Assembly (NCBI RefSeq): GCF_008935075.1
Contig: NZ_CP044545.1
Coordinates: 1,267,501 to 1,331,500, forward strand
Direction: 5' to 3'
Length of the DNA stretch: 64,000 bases
Source of the DNA: Pradoshia sp. D12
Lineage (GTDB): Bacteria; Bacillota; Bacilli; Bacillales; Pradoshiaceae
Under the pieces are notes generated by a model. It made no database searches. It was not told the origin of the DNA and saw only the letters and a program-made list of their open reading frames with translations. The translations under genes and the position numbers were made by a program. Numbering within the stretch: the first letter of the stretch is position 1; every line of letters begins with the position of its first letter. Of the stretch, positions 18,067 through 27,405 are shown in pieces.

Positions 18067-19041
18067 ATGCTGGAGCAAGTTTTATTTTTTACTATACTCG
18101 TATCATTCTTAATTACGGTTCTTCTCTCCCCTATTTTTATACCGTTCCTAAGACGTTTGAAATTTGGTCAGAGTATTAGAGAAGAAGGACCGAAATCCCA
18201 TCAGAAAAAAACAGGTACACCTACGATGGGAGGGGTTGTATTCTTACTGTCAATCCTTGTTACAACCCTTGTAATGACTGGTAAATTTAGAGATCCGGGT
18301 ACTGAAACCTATTTACTGCTATTTGTAACCATCGGTTTTGGTTTACTTGGTTTCCTGGATGATTTTATTAAAATCGTCATGAAGAGAAATCTTGGATTAA
18401 CATCTAGACAAAAATTGCTTGGGCAAATAGTTATATCTTGTATCTTTTATTTCATTATGAGACAGAGCAATATGTCTACTGAAATTAGTATTCCATTGAC
18501 TGATTACAGCATTGATTTTGGATGGTTTTACATCTTTATTATAATATTCTGGTTAGTCGGTTTTTCGAATGCTGTCAATTTAACTGATGGTCTTGATGGG
18601 TTGGTATCTGGGGCCTCTGCTATCGCGTTTGGAGCATTTGCTGTATTAGCCTGGAATTTAAAAGAATATGATATTGCTTTATTCTGTGTAGCTGTTGTTG
18701 GGGCTGTGTTAGGATTCCTGGTTTTTAATGCTCATCCTGCGAAAGTGTTTATGGGCGATACGGGATCACTTGCCTTAGGTGGAGCTATTGCGACAGTGGC
18801 GATCTTGCTGAAATTAGAATTACTTCTTGTTATTATTGGCGGTGTTTTTGTTATTGAGACTTTATCCGTTATTATTCAGGTAGCTTCTTTTAAAACGACA
18901 GGTAAGCGTGTATTTAAAATGAGTCCGCTGCACCATCATTATGAATTAAGCGGATGGTCAGAGTGGCGTGTAGTTGTAACATTTTGGACGGTTGGCTTAC
19001 TTTTCGCTATTTTAGGAATCTACTTAGAGGTGTGGTTATAA
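18067..19041 (+). CDS. mraY: Phospho-N-acetylmuramoyl-pentapeptide-transferase MraY
   Basis: A 324-residue integral membrane enzyme with about ten helices. It transfers phospho-MurNAc-pentapeptide to undecaprenyl phosphate, making lipid I. Family motifs are [10 protein letters not shown] (the aspartate pair near residue 100), [24 protein letters not shown] and the C-terminal [21 protein letters not shown] precedes ATG 18067. It is tightly packed between murE (4 nt) and murD (1 nt). Confidence 0.97.
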   Translation: MLEQVLFFTILVSFLITVLLSPIFIPFLRRLKFGQSIREEGPKSHQKKTGTPTMGGVVFLLSILVTTLVMTGKFRDPGTETYLLLFVTIGFGLLGFLDDFIKIVMKRNLGLTSRQKLLGQIVISCIFYFIMRQSNMSTEISIPLTDYSIDFGWFYIFIIIFWLVGFSNAVNLTDGLDGLVSGASAIAFGAFAVLAWNLKEYDIALFCVAVVGAVLGFLVFNAHPAKVFMGDTGSLALGGAIATVAILLKLELLLVIIGGVFVIETLSVIIQVASFKTTGKRVFKMSPLHHHYELSGWSEWRVVVTFWTVGLLFAILGIYLEVWL

Positions 19042-19042
19042 T

Positions 19043-20395
19043 ATGAAGCAAATAAATGATTATTTAAGAAAAAAAGTGCTTGTCCTCGGGCTGGCAAAGA
19101 GCGGGGTAAGTGCGGCTTCTCTATTGCATAAACTTGGTGCTTTTGTAACTGTGAATGATTTTAAGCCTTTGAATGAAAACCCAGAAGCCCAAGGTTTACT
19201 GGAAGAGGGTATTAAGGTCGTTTGCGGAAGCCACCCGATTGAATTATTGGATGAAGGATTTGAATTAATCGTAAAGAACCCTGGAATCCCATATACGAAT
19301 CCGATGATACAGGAAGCACTGAAAAAGAATCTCGAAATAATTACGGAAGTAGAGCTTGCTTATCGAATATCAGAAGCTCCTTTTATTGGAATTACGGGTA
19401 CAAACGGAAAAACAACAACTACAACATTAATCTACGAGATGCTTGAACGCGGAGGGAAAAAGCCGCTTATTGCTGGGAATATAGGAACTGTAGCAAGCGG
19501 CGTGGCTCAGGAAGCAACGGCGGAGAATGTTATAGTAATTGAATTGTCCTCGTTTCAGTTGATGGGAATTCAAACGTTCAGACCTTATATTTCAGTCTAT
19601 TTAAATCTATTTGATGCCCATTTGGATTATCATGGGACGAAAGAAGAATATGCATTCGCTAAAGCGCAAATAACCAAAAACCAAAAAGATACTGACTTCA
19701 TCGTGTATAATGCCAACCAGGAGCCTACTAAAAAGGCTGCAGAGGGCTCAGGCGCTATTTCAGTTCCGTTTAGTACTGAAGCAGTGGATGAAACGGGTGC
19801 TTACACGAAAGACGGATTTATTTGGTTCAAGAATGAAAAGATTATCGCTATAGATGAGGTAGTATTGCCTGGTAAGCATAATCTGGAAAATATTTTATCC
19901 GCTGTAGCTGCCGTTAAATTATATGGTGTAGCTAATGAAGCGATTCAAGATGTACTAAAAACATTCAGCGGTGTTAAGCATCGTACTCAATTTGTTGCAG
20001 AAATAAATGGACGAAAATTTTATAACGATTCCAAAGCAACAAATATTTTGGCTGCGTCAGCCGCTATATCCTCGTTTAAAAGTCCATTAATCCTGTTAGC
20101 AGGAGGCTTGGATCGAGGAAATGAATTTGATGAATTAATTCCGCTCCTCACTCATGTTAAGGCAATGATTGTTTTTGGAGAAACAGCTGAAAAATTAACG
20201 AAAACTGCACAGAAAGCAGGGATATCTATAATCAAACATGTCGATAATGTAGCTATAGCTGCCAATGAAGCATATAAACTTTCAGAAAGTGGCGATACTA
20301 TTTTACTTTCACCGGCATGTGCGAGTTGGGATCAATATAAAACTTTTGAAGCCCGGGGAGACATGTTTATGGATGCCGTGCATAAGTTAAAATAG
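19043..20395 (+). CDS. murD: UDP-MurNAc-L-alanine:D-glutamate ligase MurD
   Basis: A 450-residue Mur ligase that adds D-glutamate to UDP-MurNAc-Ala in the cytosol. The N-terminal domain has a Rossmann-like LVLGLAKSGVSAA. The ATP loop [10 protein letters not shown] is near residue 113-122, followed by ELSSFQL and DAHLDYHGT. The C-terminal domain carries FYNDSKATN and LLSPACASWDQY, typical of MurD. AGGTG in the mraY end serves as ribosome site. A terminator at 20450 closes this transcript ahead of spoVE. Confidence 0.97.
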   Translation: MKQINDYLRKKVLVLGLAKSGVSAASLLHKLGAFVTVNDFKPLNENPEAQGLLEEGIKVVCGSHPIELLDEGFELIVKNPGIPYTNPMIQEALKKNLEIITEVELAYRISEAPFIGITGTNGKTTTTTLIYEMLERGGKKPLIAGNIGTVASGVAQEATAENVIVIELSSFQLMGIQTFRPYISVYLNLFDAHLDYHGTKEEYAFAKAQITKNQKDTDFIVYNANQEPTKKAAEGSGAISVPFSTEAVDETGAYTKDGFIWFKNEKIIAIDEVVLPGKHNLENILSAVAAVKLYGVANEAIQDVLKTFSGVKHRTQFVAEINGRKFYNDSKATNILAASAAISSFKSPLILLAGGLDRGNEFDELIPLLTHVKAMIVFGETAEKLTKTAQKAGISIIKHVDNVAIAANEAYKLSESGDTILLSPACASWDQYKTFEARGDMFMDAVHKLK

Positions 20396-20448
20396 GGAGC
20401 TTGTTCGGAGAGTCAGTATTTCTCATGAAAGGCGCTGCCAAATGCAAT

Positions 20449-20478
20449 AGAGACGATTTTGAAGTCGTCTCTTTTTGT
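20449..20478 (+). terminator. Terminator between murD and spoVE
   Basis: The stem GAGACGA / TCGTCTC (20450-20456 and 20465-20471) is followed by TTTTTGTT. It implies that spoVE has its own promoter in the remaining ~55 bp, though I see no strong SigE match there. Confidence 0.85.
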
Positions 20479-20535
20479 TAGCATTTATCAGGCCCAGAAA
20501 TACTTCCCTAATTTAAAACAAAGAGGTGCATGGAA

Positions 20536-21636
20536 GTGCCTGCAAAAAAAACCACTCCTGACTTTATTTTAATCATCGCAATGTTTTCCTTGCTTTCAAT
20601 AGGGCTAATCATGGTCTACAGCGCCAGTGCAATATGGGCTACCTATAAATTTGATGACACCTTTTTCTTTGCAAAGAGACAATTATTATTTGCGGGTGTA
20701 GGAATTGTAGCTATGCTGGTTATTATGAATATTGATTATTGGAATTGGAGAAGATGGGCAAAACCTTTAATCATCATTTGTTTTATTTTATTGTTGGTAG
20801 TGCTCATCCCGGGAATAGGTACATTAAGAAATGGTTCGAGGAGTTGGATTGGAGTGGGGGCTTTTTCCATTCAGCCTTCTGAATTTATGAAGCTCGCAAT
20901 GATCGTCTTCCTCGCTAAATTCTTATCTGAAAGACAAAAGTACATAACTTCTTTTAAAAAAGGTTTAGCACCCTCGTTAGGTCTTGTCTTTTTAGCATTT
21001 GGGTTAATTATGATGCAGCCTGATCTTGGAACAGGAACGGTAATGGTAGGAACATGTATAGCGATGATTTTTATTGCAGGTGCCAGGATAAGTCACTTCG
21101 TCGGTCTTGGAATGCTTGGGGTGGCAGGCTTTGTCGCACTTGTTATATCTGCACCTTACCGGATGAAGAGAATCACATCATTTCTTGACCCTTGGCAGGA
21201 CCCTCTCGGGAGCGGATTTCAAATCATTCAGTCACTCTATGCTATTGGACCTGGCGGGTTGTTTGGGCTCGGACTGGGCCAAAGCAGACAAAAGTTCTTC
21301 TATTTGCCTGAACCGCAAACAGATTTCATCTTTGCGATTCTCTCCGAAGAACTGGGTTTTATAGGTGGTTCACTTGTAATACTTTTATTCTCTCTCCTGT
21401 TATGGAGAGGTATCAGAATCGCCCTTGGAGCACCTGATTTATTTGGAGCCTTTTTAGCAGTTGGAATCATCATTATGATTGCCATACAGGTGATGATTAA
21501 TATTGGTGTTGTGACAGGACTTATGCCGGTTACTGGGATTACATTGCCGTTTTTAAGCTATGGAGGTTCTTCATTGACCTTGATGTTAATGGCGGTTGGT
21601 GTATTGCTCAATATAAGCAGGTATTCTAATTATTAG
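20536..21636 (+). CDS. spoVE: SEDS-family peptidoglycan glycosyltransferase SpoVE
   Basis: A 366-residue polytopic membrane protein (about ten helices) of the SEDS/FtsW-RodA family. SEDS proteins polymerise glycan strands; SpoVE does so for the spore cortex, with SpoVD as partner transpeptidase. Family marks are the early GLIMVYSASA, IGVGAFSIQPSEFMKLA, MMQPDLGTG and the C-terminal PVTGITLPFLSYGGSS. GTG 20536 is preferred: AAGAGGTG ends at 20528, too close to an in-frame ATG at 20530. It lies between two terminators, so it is probably a single transcription unit, as suits a sporulation gene. Confidence 0.93.
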   Translation: MPAKKTTPDFILIIAMFSLLSIGLIMVYSASAIWATYKFDDTFFFAKRQLLFAGVGIVAMLVIMNIDYWNWRRWAKPLIIICFILLLVVLIPGIGTLRNGSRSWIGVGAFSIQPSEFMKLAMIVFLAKFLSERQKYITSFKKGLAPSLGLVFLAFGLIMMQPDLGTGTVMVGTCIAMIFIAGARISHFVGLGMLGVAGFVALVISAPYRMKRITSFLDPWQDPLGSGFQIIQSLYAIGPGGLFGLGLGQSRQKFFYLPEPQTDFIFAILSEELGFIGGSLVILLFSLLLWRGIRIALGAPDLFGAFLAVGIIIMIAIQVMINIGVVTGLMPVTGITLPFLSYGGSSLTLMLMAVGVLLNISRYSNY

Positions 21637-21644
21637 AGTGAAAT

Positions 21645-21674
21645 GAAGCTGATCCATTTAGCTTCTTTTTTTTT
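21645..21674 (+). terminator. Terminator after spoVE
   Basis: The stem GAAGCT / AGCTTC (21645-21650 and 21660-21665) is followed by nine T. The stem is short but the T-run is strong. Confidence 0.75.
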
Positions 21675-21700
21675 ACAGATTATCATTATTTAAGTATAAT
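21672..21700 (+). promoter_or_regulatory. SigA-type promoter of murG
   Basis: TTTACA (21672-21677, 5/6 match) is separated by 17 bp from a perfect TATAAT (21695-21700). The -35 overlaps the T-run of the spoVE terminator. A second TATAAT at 21720 has no good -35. Confidence 0.7.
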
Positions 21701-21818
21701 GGTATTTTTAAGTAATATATATAATGAAGAACCTATGTAAACCTGGTTTAGAGTGTAGTAGAATATGGGTAAATCATATAGTTAGTAACATGTATGTTAA
21801 GTGAAAGGTGAATCAATC

Positions 21819-22907
21819 ATGAAAATAGTATTAAGTGGTGGAGGTACAGGAGGACATATATACCCTGCACTGGCCATGGCAAGAGAAATTAAGAAGTTAA
21901 ATCCGGAGGCATCTTTTTTATATATAGGTACCGAAAAAGGATTAGAAAAAGACCTCGTTAGTCGAGAAGGTCTTGATTTTAAAGCTATTGAGATTACAGG
22001 ATTTAAACGATCTTTAAGCTTAGAAAATGTTAAAACAATATGGCGCTTCTTAAAAGGTGTTTCAAACAGCAAAAAACTATTAAAAGAGTTTAAGCCGGAT
22101 GTCGTCATCGGGACCGGTGGATATGTATGTGGACCGGTTGTTTATGCAGCGTCCAAAATGAAGATTCCAACGATTATACATGAACAAAATAGTGTGCCAG
22201 GTTTAACAAATAAATTTTTAAGTCGATATGTTAATAAAGTGGCTATAAGCTTTGAAGAGGCTCGGCAATATTTCCCGAAGGAAAAAGTGGTCTTTACTGG
22301 AAATCCGAGGGGCTCAGAGGTTGTATCACATATTGGCTCAAATGCAATTCAGCAATTGGGCATTAAGAAAGGCATTCCTTCTGTGCTCATATTCGGAGGA
22401 AGCCGCGGAGCAAAAGCAATTAATGAAGCTGTTTTAAAAAATGTTGAAGTATTAAAGGATAAACCATACCAAGTGATATATATAACTGGTGACGTTCATT
22501 ATCAATCTGTAAAAGAAGAGCTTGATTTAGTTGGAACTCCAGATAATGTCATTGTAAAACCATTTATACACAATATGCCGGAAATATTGCCTTCGGTTGA
22601 TTTGGTTGTATCGCGAGCGGGAGCGACCACTTTGGCTGAATTAACAGCATTGGGAATAGCCAGTATCTTGATTCCAAGTCCTTATGTAACGAATAATCAT
22701 CAGGAAAAGAATGCACAGGCTTTAGTACAAAAAGGGGCAGCAACCATGATAAAAGAAAGTGAATTGAATGGTAGCACCTTAATTAAAGCGATTGATGAAA
22801 TAATGCTCGATACAGACAGGATTGAATCTATGAAGAAGTCAGCGAAGCAAATGGGTATACCTGATTCGGCTGAGCGTTTATTAAAAATGATGCAGGATCT
22901 GCAGTAA
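21819..22907 (+). CDS. murG: UDP-GlcNAc:lipid I N-acetylglucosaminyltransferase MurG
   Basis: A 362-residue GT-B fold glycosyltransferase acting at the inner membrane face to make lipid II. The N-terminal glycine loop [15 protein letters not shown] (residues 4-18), [18 protein letters not shown] and the C-terminal donor-site segments [11 protein letters not shown] and [15 protein letters not shown] are all present. ATG 21819 is chosen as it follows AAAGGTGA and gives the normal length; an in-frame upstream ATG lies at 21801. In B. subtilis murB follows; here a gene-free spacer follows instead. Confidence 0.96.
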   Translation: MKIVLSGGGTGGHIYPALAMAREIKKLNPEASFLYIGTEKGLEKDLVSREGLDFKAIEITGFKRSLSLENVKTIWRFLKGVSNSKKLLKEFKPDVVIGTGGYVCGPVVYAASKMKIPTIIHEQNSVPGLTNKFLSRYVNKVAISFEEARQYFPKEKVVFTGNPRGSEVVSHIGSNAIQQLGIKKGIPSVLIFGGSRGAKAINEAVLKNVEVLKDKPYQVIYITGDVHYQSVKEELDLVGTPDNVIVKPFIHNMPEILPSVDLVVSRAGATTLAELTALGIASILIPSPYVTNNHQEKNAQALVQKGAATMIKESELNGSTLIKAIDEIMLDTDRIESMKKSAKQMGIPDSAERLLKMMQDLQ

Positions 22908-23388
22908 ATAAATAGGACTAAATGAAATCAAAGAGGAATAAAAATCTTGATTCTAAAGATATCAAGCAGGACTTACGGTTAATGACTTATACTTATGTTC
23001 TTTTCTATTGTGATTAAAGGACTCATTAGATATGTTGGTTTTACCTTCTGATGGCCTGCTATGAAAAATGAATACCTCGTCCCTTCCGATTCATGATAAT
23101 CCAATCCTCCTGTTTTTTAACCGTTGGGATCGGAAGTGGATTTCTTGATTCATTCCTTTAAAAAAGCAGAAAAAAATAAGAGATTATATGTTATAATTTT
23201 CTCATAATTGATGCGTTATCTATCAATTTTTGGTAAATGAGTTCTTTGAAATTTAAAAATAAAATCTTCACCCATCGATATAATTTTGCAATAATACCTA
23301 TATATCATGGTGAGAATATTTTATTATGTATATGTAAAACGACGAGGGTATGCAGATTCTTAGTTGTTGGTTAAATGAGGTGTTTGTA
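22908..23388. other. Gene-free spacer between murG and divIB (murB position)
   Basis: This 481-bp AT-rich spacer occupies the place where B. subtilis has murB. I found no frame above 33 codons with a ribosome site and no recognisable MurB motif, so it does not look like a recent pseudogene. An 8-bp inverted repeat (CTTCCGAT at 23083-23090, ATCGGAAG at 23129-23136) with a 38-nt loop is the only clear structure. TATAAT occurs at 23192 and 23279, without good -35 boxes. Confidence 0.7.
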
Positions 23389-24126
23389 TTGGATAAGAAT
23401 TTGGTATCTCTTGAAGATCGAATTCCTAAATTGAAACAGATGAGAAAAAAGAAAGCAAATAGGCGCCTAATTGGGCTGTTGACGATTTTCTTTTTACTTA
23501 TATTCAGTATTATCTATTTGCAATCTCCATTGAGTCGAATCCAATCTATACAGGTCGAAGGCAATGCGTATTTGACAGATAAAGAAATCATTGAGCAAAG
23601 CGGTTTGGAAGTAGAGGATAATATTTGGGAGATTAAAGGTGACAAAATTGAAACGATGATTAAAAAACATCCCGAGATTGAGGATGTTAAATTAAAAAAA
23701 GGATTTCCCAACCATATAACATTGGAAGTCAGTGAATATAAATACACCGCCTATGTACAAAAGGGAAAGGAATATTATCCAATATTATCGAATGGTAAGA
23801 TATTGGACAAGAAGTTAAGCCATATTCCTGATTCAGGGCCTTTACTTGTTTCATTTAAAGAGGGGAAACCATTGTCAATCGTTATTGGTCAGCTTGAAGA
23901 AATGTCCGAGGATGTGATGAACTCAATATCTGAGATTCACCACAATCCATCTAAGACTGATAAAACGAAAGTCACTCTTTACATGAATGACGGTTTTGAA
24001 GTAACTGCGAGTGGAGAAACTCTTGCTGAGAAGCTGGTGCATTATGCTGCAATTGTGAGTCAATTGGAGGAAGGCAGCAAAGGGGTTATCGATCTCGAAG
24101 TTGGTTCATATTTTCATTCTTATTAG
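23389..24126 (+). CDS. divIB: Cell division protein DivIB (FtsQ family)
   Basis: A 245-residue bitopic divisome protein. It has a basic cytoplasmic tail (residues 1-30, with LEDRIPKLKQMRKKKANRR), one transmembrane helix (about 31-50), then an extracellular POTRA domain starting IQSIQVEGNAYL and a beta domain. It partners FtsL and DivIC. The start is TTG 23389, 6 nt after GAGGTG; in-frame codons further upstream have no ribosome site and would add residues unlike the family. The next genes in B. subtilis (ylxW, ylxX, sbp) are missing; a short candidate ORF follows. Confidence 0.92.
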   Translation: MDKNLVSLEDRIPKLKQMRKKKANRRLIGLLTIFFLLIFSIIYLQSPLSRIQSIQVEGNAYLTDKEIIEQSGLEVEDNIWEIKGDKIETMIKKHPEIEDVKLKKGFPNHITLEVSEYKYTAYVQKGKEYYPILSNGKILDKKLSHIPDSGPLLVSFKEGKPLSIVIGQLEEMSEDVMNSISEIHHNPSKTDKTKVTLYMNDGFEVTASGETLAEKLVHYAAIVSQLEEGSKGVIDLEVGSYFHSY

Positions 24127-24146
24127 TCAGATTCAAGGAGTGAAAA

Positions 24147-24257
24147 ATGAAGGTAATTCCAAAAATTGTATTTAGGAACATAAAAAGAATCTTTGAACGT
24201 AATTTTAAGTCAACTGATATAGAAAATGAATTTTTAGGACATAGCGTATTATTTTAG
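24147..24257 (+). CDS. Candidate 36-residue small basic protein
   Basis: This short frame has ATG at 24147, 6 nt after AAGGAG, in an otherwise gene-free spacer 20 nt downstream of divIB. The protein begins MKVIPKIVFRNIKRIFERNF and is rich in Lys, Arg, Ile and Phe, then ends in a mixed acidic tail with the stop at 24255. The N-terminal half could form an amphipathic basic helix. I recognise no family; it does not look like YlxW, YlxX or Sbp. The ribosome site is as good as those of real neighbours, but the length alone gives no statistical support. Confidence 0.4.
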   Translation: MKVIPKIVFRNIKRIFERNFKSTDIENEFLGHSVLF

Positions 24258-24570
24258 TAGCTTAATTTTCTGAAATAAAACAGAATGAATTGGTTAGATG
24301 TGAGAAAATTCTTTTTTTATATGATATATGCTACAAATTTGACTTTTCTAGGCGTTCATATTGGTGTAGACTTGTAGTTAATAAGGTAATATGAAATAAC
24401 AAATTGTTTTTCTAAAATATTTCTTATCATTAAAAAACAGACATTCTTTATACATTCTGATATTTTACAGGAAATAACAGGATAATAAAGGGTTTTGGCG
24501 AATAGTTGTTTTGTAGGGTTTCAAAAAGCTCAAACATAATATAGATAGCTATTAAAGGAGGTGCCAAAGG
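24258..24570. other. Spacer and promoter region upstream of ftsA
   Basis: This 313-bp AT-rich stretch occupies the position of the ylxW-ylxX-sbp genes of B. subtilis. I see no gene. It holds the putative SigH promoter at 24477-24505. TTGACT at 24339 lacks a -10 at the right distance. Confidence 0.65.
24477..24505 (+). promoter_or_regulatory. Putative SigH promoter of ftsAZ
   Basis: ACAGGATAA at 24477-24485 matches the SigH -35 (RNAGGAWWW) and GGCGAATAG at 24497-24505 matches the -10 (RNNGAATWW) save its last base, with 11 bp between them. In B. subtilis a SigH promoter upstream of ftsA raises FtsZ for polar septation at sporulation onset. Confidence 0.65.
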
Positions 24571-25860
24571 GTGCACAACAATGAAATTTATGTTAGCCTT
24601 GACATCGGTACATCCACTGTGAAAGTGATAATAGGAGAAATGGAAAATGACTCCTTGAACATAATCGGTGTGGGGAATGCAGCATCTGAAGGCTTGAAAA
24701 AAGGTCAGATTGTTGATATAGATGAAACTGTCAAATCCATTCGAAAAGCAGTTGAACAAGCTGAAAGAATGGTAGGTATGGAGATTCGTAAAGTGATTGT
24801 CGGAATCAGCGCCAATCATATTATGCTTCAGCCATGCCATGGGGTAGTCGCTGTATCCAATGACAATCGAGAGATTACAGAAGAGGATAAAACTCGTGTT
24901 AGAGAACAGGCGGAATTAGTTACAATTCCTTCTGATCGAGAAATTATTGATGTTATTCCTGTTCATTACAAAGTGGATGAAATAGATGAAATCAGCGACC
25001 CAAAAGGTATGACTGGAGTTCGCCTTGAAATGAGGGGCGTATTAATTACCGGACTCAGAACCATTTTACATAATACCCTTCGCGCTGTAGAACGTGCAGG
25101 TTTAGAAATAACTGATATTGCATTGCAGCCTATGGCGGCCGGCTCACTTGTTTTATCCAAGGATGAGCGTAATCTTGGAATAGCCCTAGTTGATATAGGT
25201 GGCGGTTCTACACAAGTCGCTGTATTTGAAGATGGGGAGTTAAAAGGAGCTACAGTTATCCCGCTTGGCGGAAATAATATTACAAAAGATATCAGCATTG
25301 TGTTAAAAACACCAACTGATGTTTCCGAACAAATTAAAGTTAGACATGGTCATGCATTTATTGATGATGATGCGGAAGAAGAAACATTCACAGTACCGGT
25401 GATTGGCAGCGAAAAACAACAGACCTGCAATCAATTTATCGTATCTGATATTATGGAAGATAGATTAACAGAAATCTTTGAAATGGTAGAAGATGCTATA
25501 GTGAATATGGGTGTAACTGATTTGCTTGGGGGGTATGTTCTCACTGGTGGAGTAGTAAAAACCCCTGGTATACTGGATTTAGCACAGAATATCTTGCAAA
25601 ATCGCGTTCGTGGAGCGGAACCAAATTACATAGGTGTCAGAGAACCTCAGTACACAACTTCTGTTGGTCTTATCACATATGCATGTAACAAAGCCAGATC
25701 GCAAGGCTTGAAGTTAGGAGCGCATACTGTTGCTGCTACCAGAGAAACAACAGAAAAGCGTCCGGCTCAAAAACCAGCTCCAAAAGAAAAAGCACCAAAA
25801 AATCCAGAAGATAAAGTGAGTACAAAAATGAAAAAATTCTTCGGAGTATTTTTCGAATAA
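24571..25860 (+). CDS. ftsA: Cell division protein FtsA
   Basis: A 429-residue actin-like ATPase that anchors FtsZ filaments to the membrane. The phosphate-1 region [12 protein letters not shown] (residues 8-19) and the VDIGGGSTQ loop mark the actin fold. A charged linker follows, ending in the amphipathic membrane-binding helix [12 protein letters not shown]. The start is GTG 24571, 6 nt after the near-perfect AAAGGAGGTG. ftsZ starts 37 nt downstream and is cotranscribed. Confidence 0.97.
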   Translation: MHNNEIYVSLDIGTSTVKVIIGEMENDSLNIIGVGNAASEGLKKGQIVDIDETVKSIRKAVEQAERMVGMEIRKVIVGISANHIMLQPCHGVVAVSNDNREITEEDKTRVREQAELVTIPSDREIIDVIPVHYKVDEIDEISDPKGMTGVRLEMRGVLITGLRTILHNTLRAVERAGLEITDIALQPMAAGSLVLSKDERNLGIALVDIGGGSTQVAVFEDGELKGATVIPLGGNNITKDISIVLKTPTDVSEQIKVRHGHAFIDDDAEEETFTVPVIGSEKQQTCNQFIVSDIMEDRLTEIFEMVEDAIVNMGVTDLLGGYVLTGGVVKTPGILDLAQNILQNRVRGAEPNYIGVREPQYTTSVGLITYACNKARSQGLKLGAHTVAATRETTEKRPAQKPAPKEKAPKNPEDKVSTKMKKFFGVFFE

Positions 25861-25897
25861 GGGAAACACTTTACCGAAAATAATAGGAGGACTTTCC

Positions 25898-27049
25898 ATG
25901 CTAGAATTTGATACAAATATTGATTCGTTAGCAACGATAAAAGTAATCGGAGTAGGGGGCGGCGGAAATAACGCCGTTAACCGAATGATTGAACATGGCT
26001 TACAAGGGGTAGAATTTATTGCGGTTAACACAGATGCCCAAGCTTTGAATCTATCAAAAGCTGAAATAAAAATGCAAATAGGCGGTAAATTGACACGAGG
26101 ACTTGGTGCAGGCGCCAATCCGGATGTTGGAAAAAAAGCTGCTGAAGAAAGTAAAGAACAAATTGAGCAAGCCCTTCAAGGAGCAGATATGGTATTTGTT
26201 ACAGCTGGTATGGGCGGTGGTACCGGAACAGGAGCTGCTCCAGTTGTAGCTCAGATTGCCCGTGAGTTGGGTGCCCTGACTGTTGGTGTAGTGACAAGAC
26301 CATTTACATTCGAAGGCCGTAAGCGTTCCACGCAGGCTCAGGGTGGAATTGCGGCTATGAAAGAATCTGTTGATACATTAATTGTTATTCCAAATGATCG
26401 ATTATTGGAAATCGTTGATAAAAGTACACCAATGCTTGAAGCTTTCCGTGAAGCAGATAATGTTTTAAGACAAGGTGTACAAGGTATTTCTGATTTAATC
26501 GCAGTGCCAGGACTAATTAACCTGGACTTTGCAGATGTGAAAACAATTATGTCCAATAAAGGATCCGCTTTAATGGGAATCGGGGTTGCATCAGGTGAAA
26601 GCCGTGCTGCTGAAGCGGCTAAAAAAGCTATCTCCAGTCCATTGCTTGAAACATCCATTGACGGTGCTCAAGGTGTGTTAATGAACATCACTGGAGGAAC
26701 GAACTTAAGCTTATTCGAAGTTCAGGAAGCTGCCGATATTGTAGCATCAGCCTCCGATCAGGAAGTAAATATGATTTTTGGTTCTGTTATTAATGAGAAT
26801 CTGAAAGATGAAATTGTAGTAACTGTGATTGCGACTGGCTTCAATGAAATTGAACAACAACGTCCGGCGGCAAGACCGAACTTTGGCCAATCACGCCCTG
26901 CTCCTCAAACGAATCCAATCAAGCGCGAAGTACCTAAGCGTGAGGAATCTTATACTTCAGAACCTAGCAGAAATAATCAAGTGAGCAGCAATACTGATGA
27001 TACACTTGATATTCCGACATTCTTAAGAAATCGTAATCGTCGTAGATAA
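25898..27049 (+). CDS. ftsZ: Cell division GTPase FtsZ
   Basis: A 383-residue tubulin homologue that forms the Z-ring. The nucleotide loop [11 protein letters not shown] is near residues 20-30 and the tubulin signature [12 protein letters not shown] near residues 104-115. A flexible linker from about residue 317 leads to the conserved C-terminal peptide [17 protein letters not shown], which binds FtsA, SepF and others. The last residues are basic, as in B. subtilis. GGAGGA precedes ATG 25898. A strong terminator follows. Confidence 0.98.
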   Translation: MLEFDTNIDSLATIKVIGVGGGGNNAVNRMIEHGLQGVEFIAVNTDAQALNLSKAEIKMQIGGKLTRGLGAGANPDVGKKAAEESKEQIEQALQGADMVFVTAGMGGGTGTGAAPVVAQIARELGALTVGVVTRPFTFEGRKRSTQAQGGIAAMKESVDTLIVIPNDRLLEIVDKSTPMLEAFREADNVLRQGVQGISDLIAVPGLINLDFADVKTIMSNKGSALMGIGVASGESRAAEAAKKAISSPLLETSIDGAQGVLMNITGGTNLSLFEVQEAADIVASASDQEVNMIFGSVINENLKDEIVVTVIATGFNEIEQQRPAARPNFGQSRPAPQTNPIKREVPKREESYTSEPSRNNQVSSNTDDTLDIPTFLRNRNRRR

Positions 27050-27065
27050 TATATTTCATAGAGGA

Positions 27066-27107
27066 AGATGATGATGTAATAGTAAATTACATCATCATCT
27101 TTTTTTG
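27066..27107 (+). terminator. Terminator after ftsZ
   Basis: A 15-bp perfect inverted repeat (AGATGATGATGTAAT at 27066-27080, complement at 27086-27100) with a 5-nt loop is followed by TTTTTTTG. Confidence 0.93.
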
Positions 27108-27278
27108 TTTTTGTAGATTCCCGCTGCAGGGTTTATAGCTCATTCTATGGATTTAGTCCGATAGTTCTATTTCAAACATTTTAATTAAGAATCTGATTGA
27201 TTATCTCAATTCCTTTTTTCACCCCGATAGTTCTAATAGTTCAAATTAAATATGATTGGGGAAATTTTGCAGTAAACC

Positions 27279-27366
27279 ATCGACAAATACTGATGAAAAT
27301 ATAAATAAAAAACGGTTGCACTCTTTACATGAAGTGACAACCTTTTGGATTATGTCAGGTTATAAT
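27279..27366 (+). promoter_or_regulatory. Spo0A-controlled promoter of spoIIGA-sigE
   Basis: TATAAT at 27361-27366 is preceded by GTGACA at 27334-27339, a 21-bp gap, far longer than the usual 17. The B. subtilis spoIIG promoter has the same oddity (22 bp) and needs Spo0A-P. A reversed 0A box (TTTGTCGAT on the minus strand, 8/9 match) lies at 27279-27287. A weaker reversed box (GTTGTCACT, 6/9) at 27333-27341 overlaps the -35. Confidence 0.65.
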
Positions 27367-27405
27367 TTCTCATATGTTCTATTAAAAAAAGTATGGGGAA
27401 ACAAT

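Noticed and set aside
22922-23017. 31-codon frame after murG
   Set aside because: There is no ribosome site and the composition looks random; it is not a recognisable part of murB.
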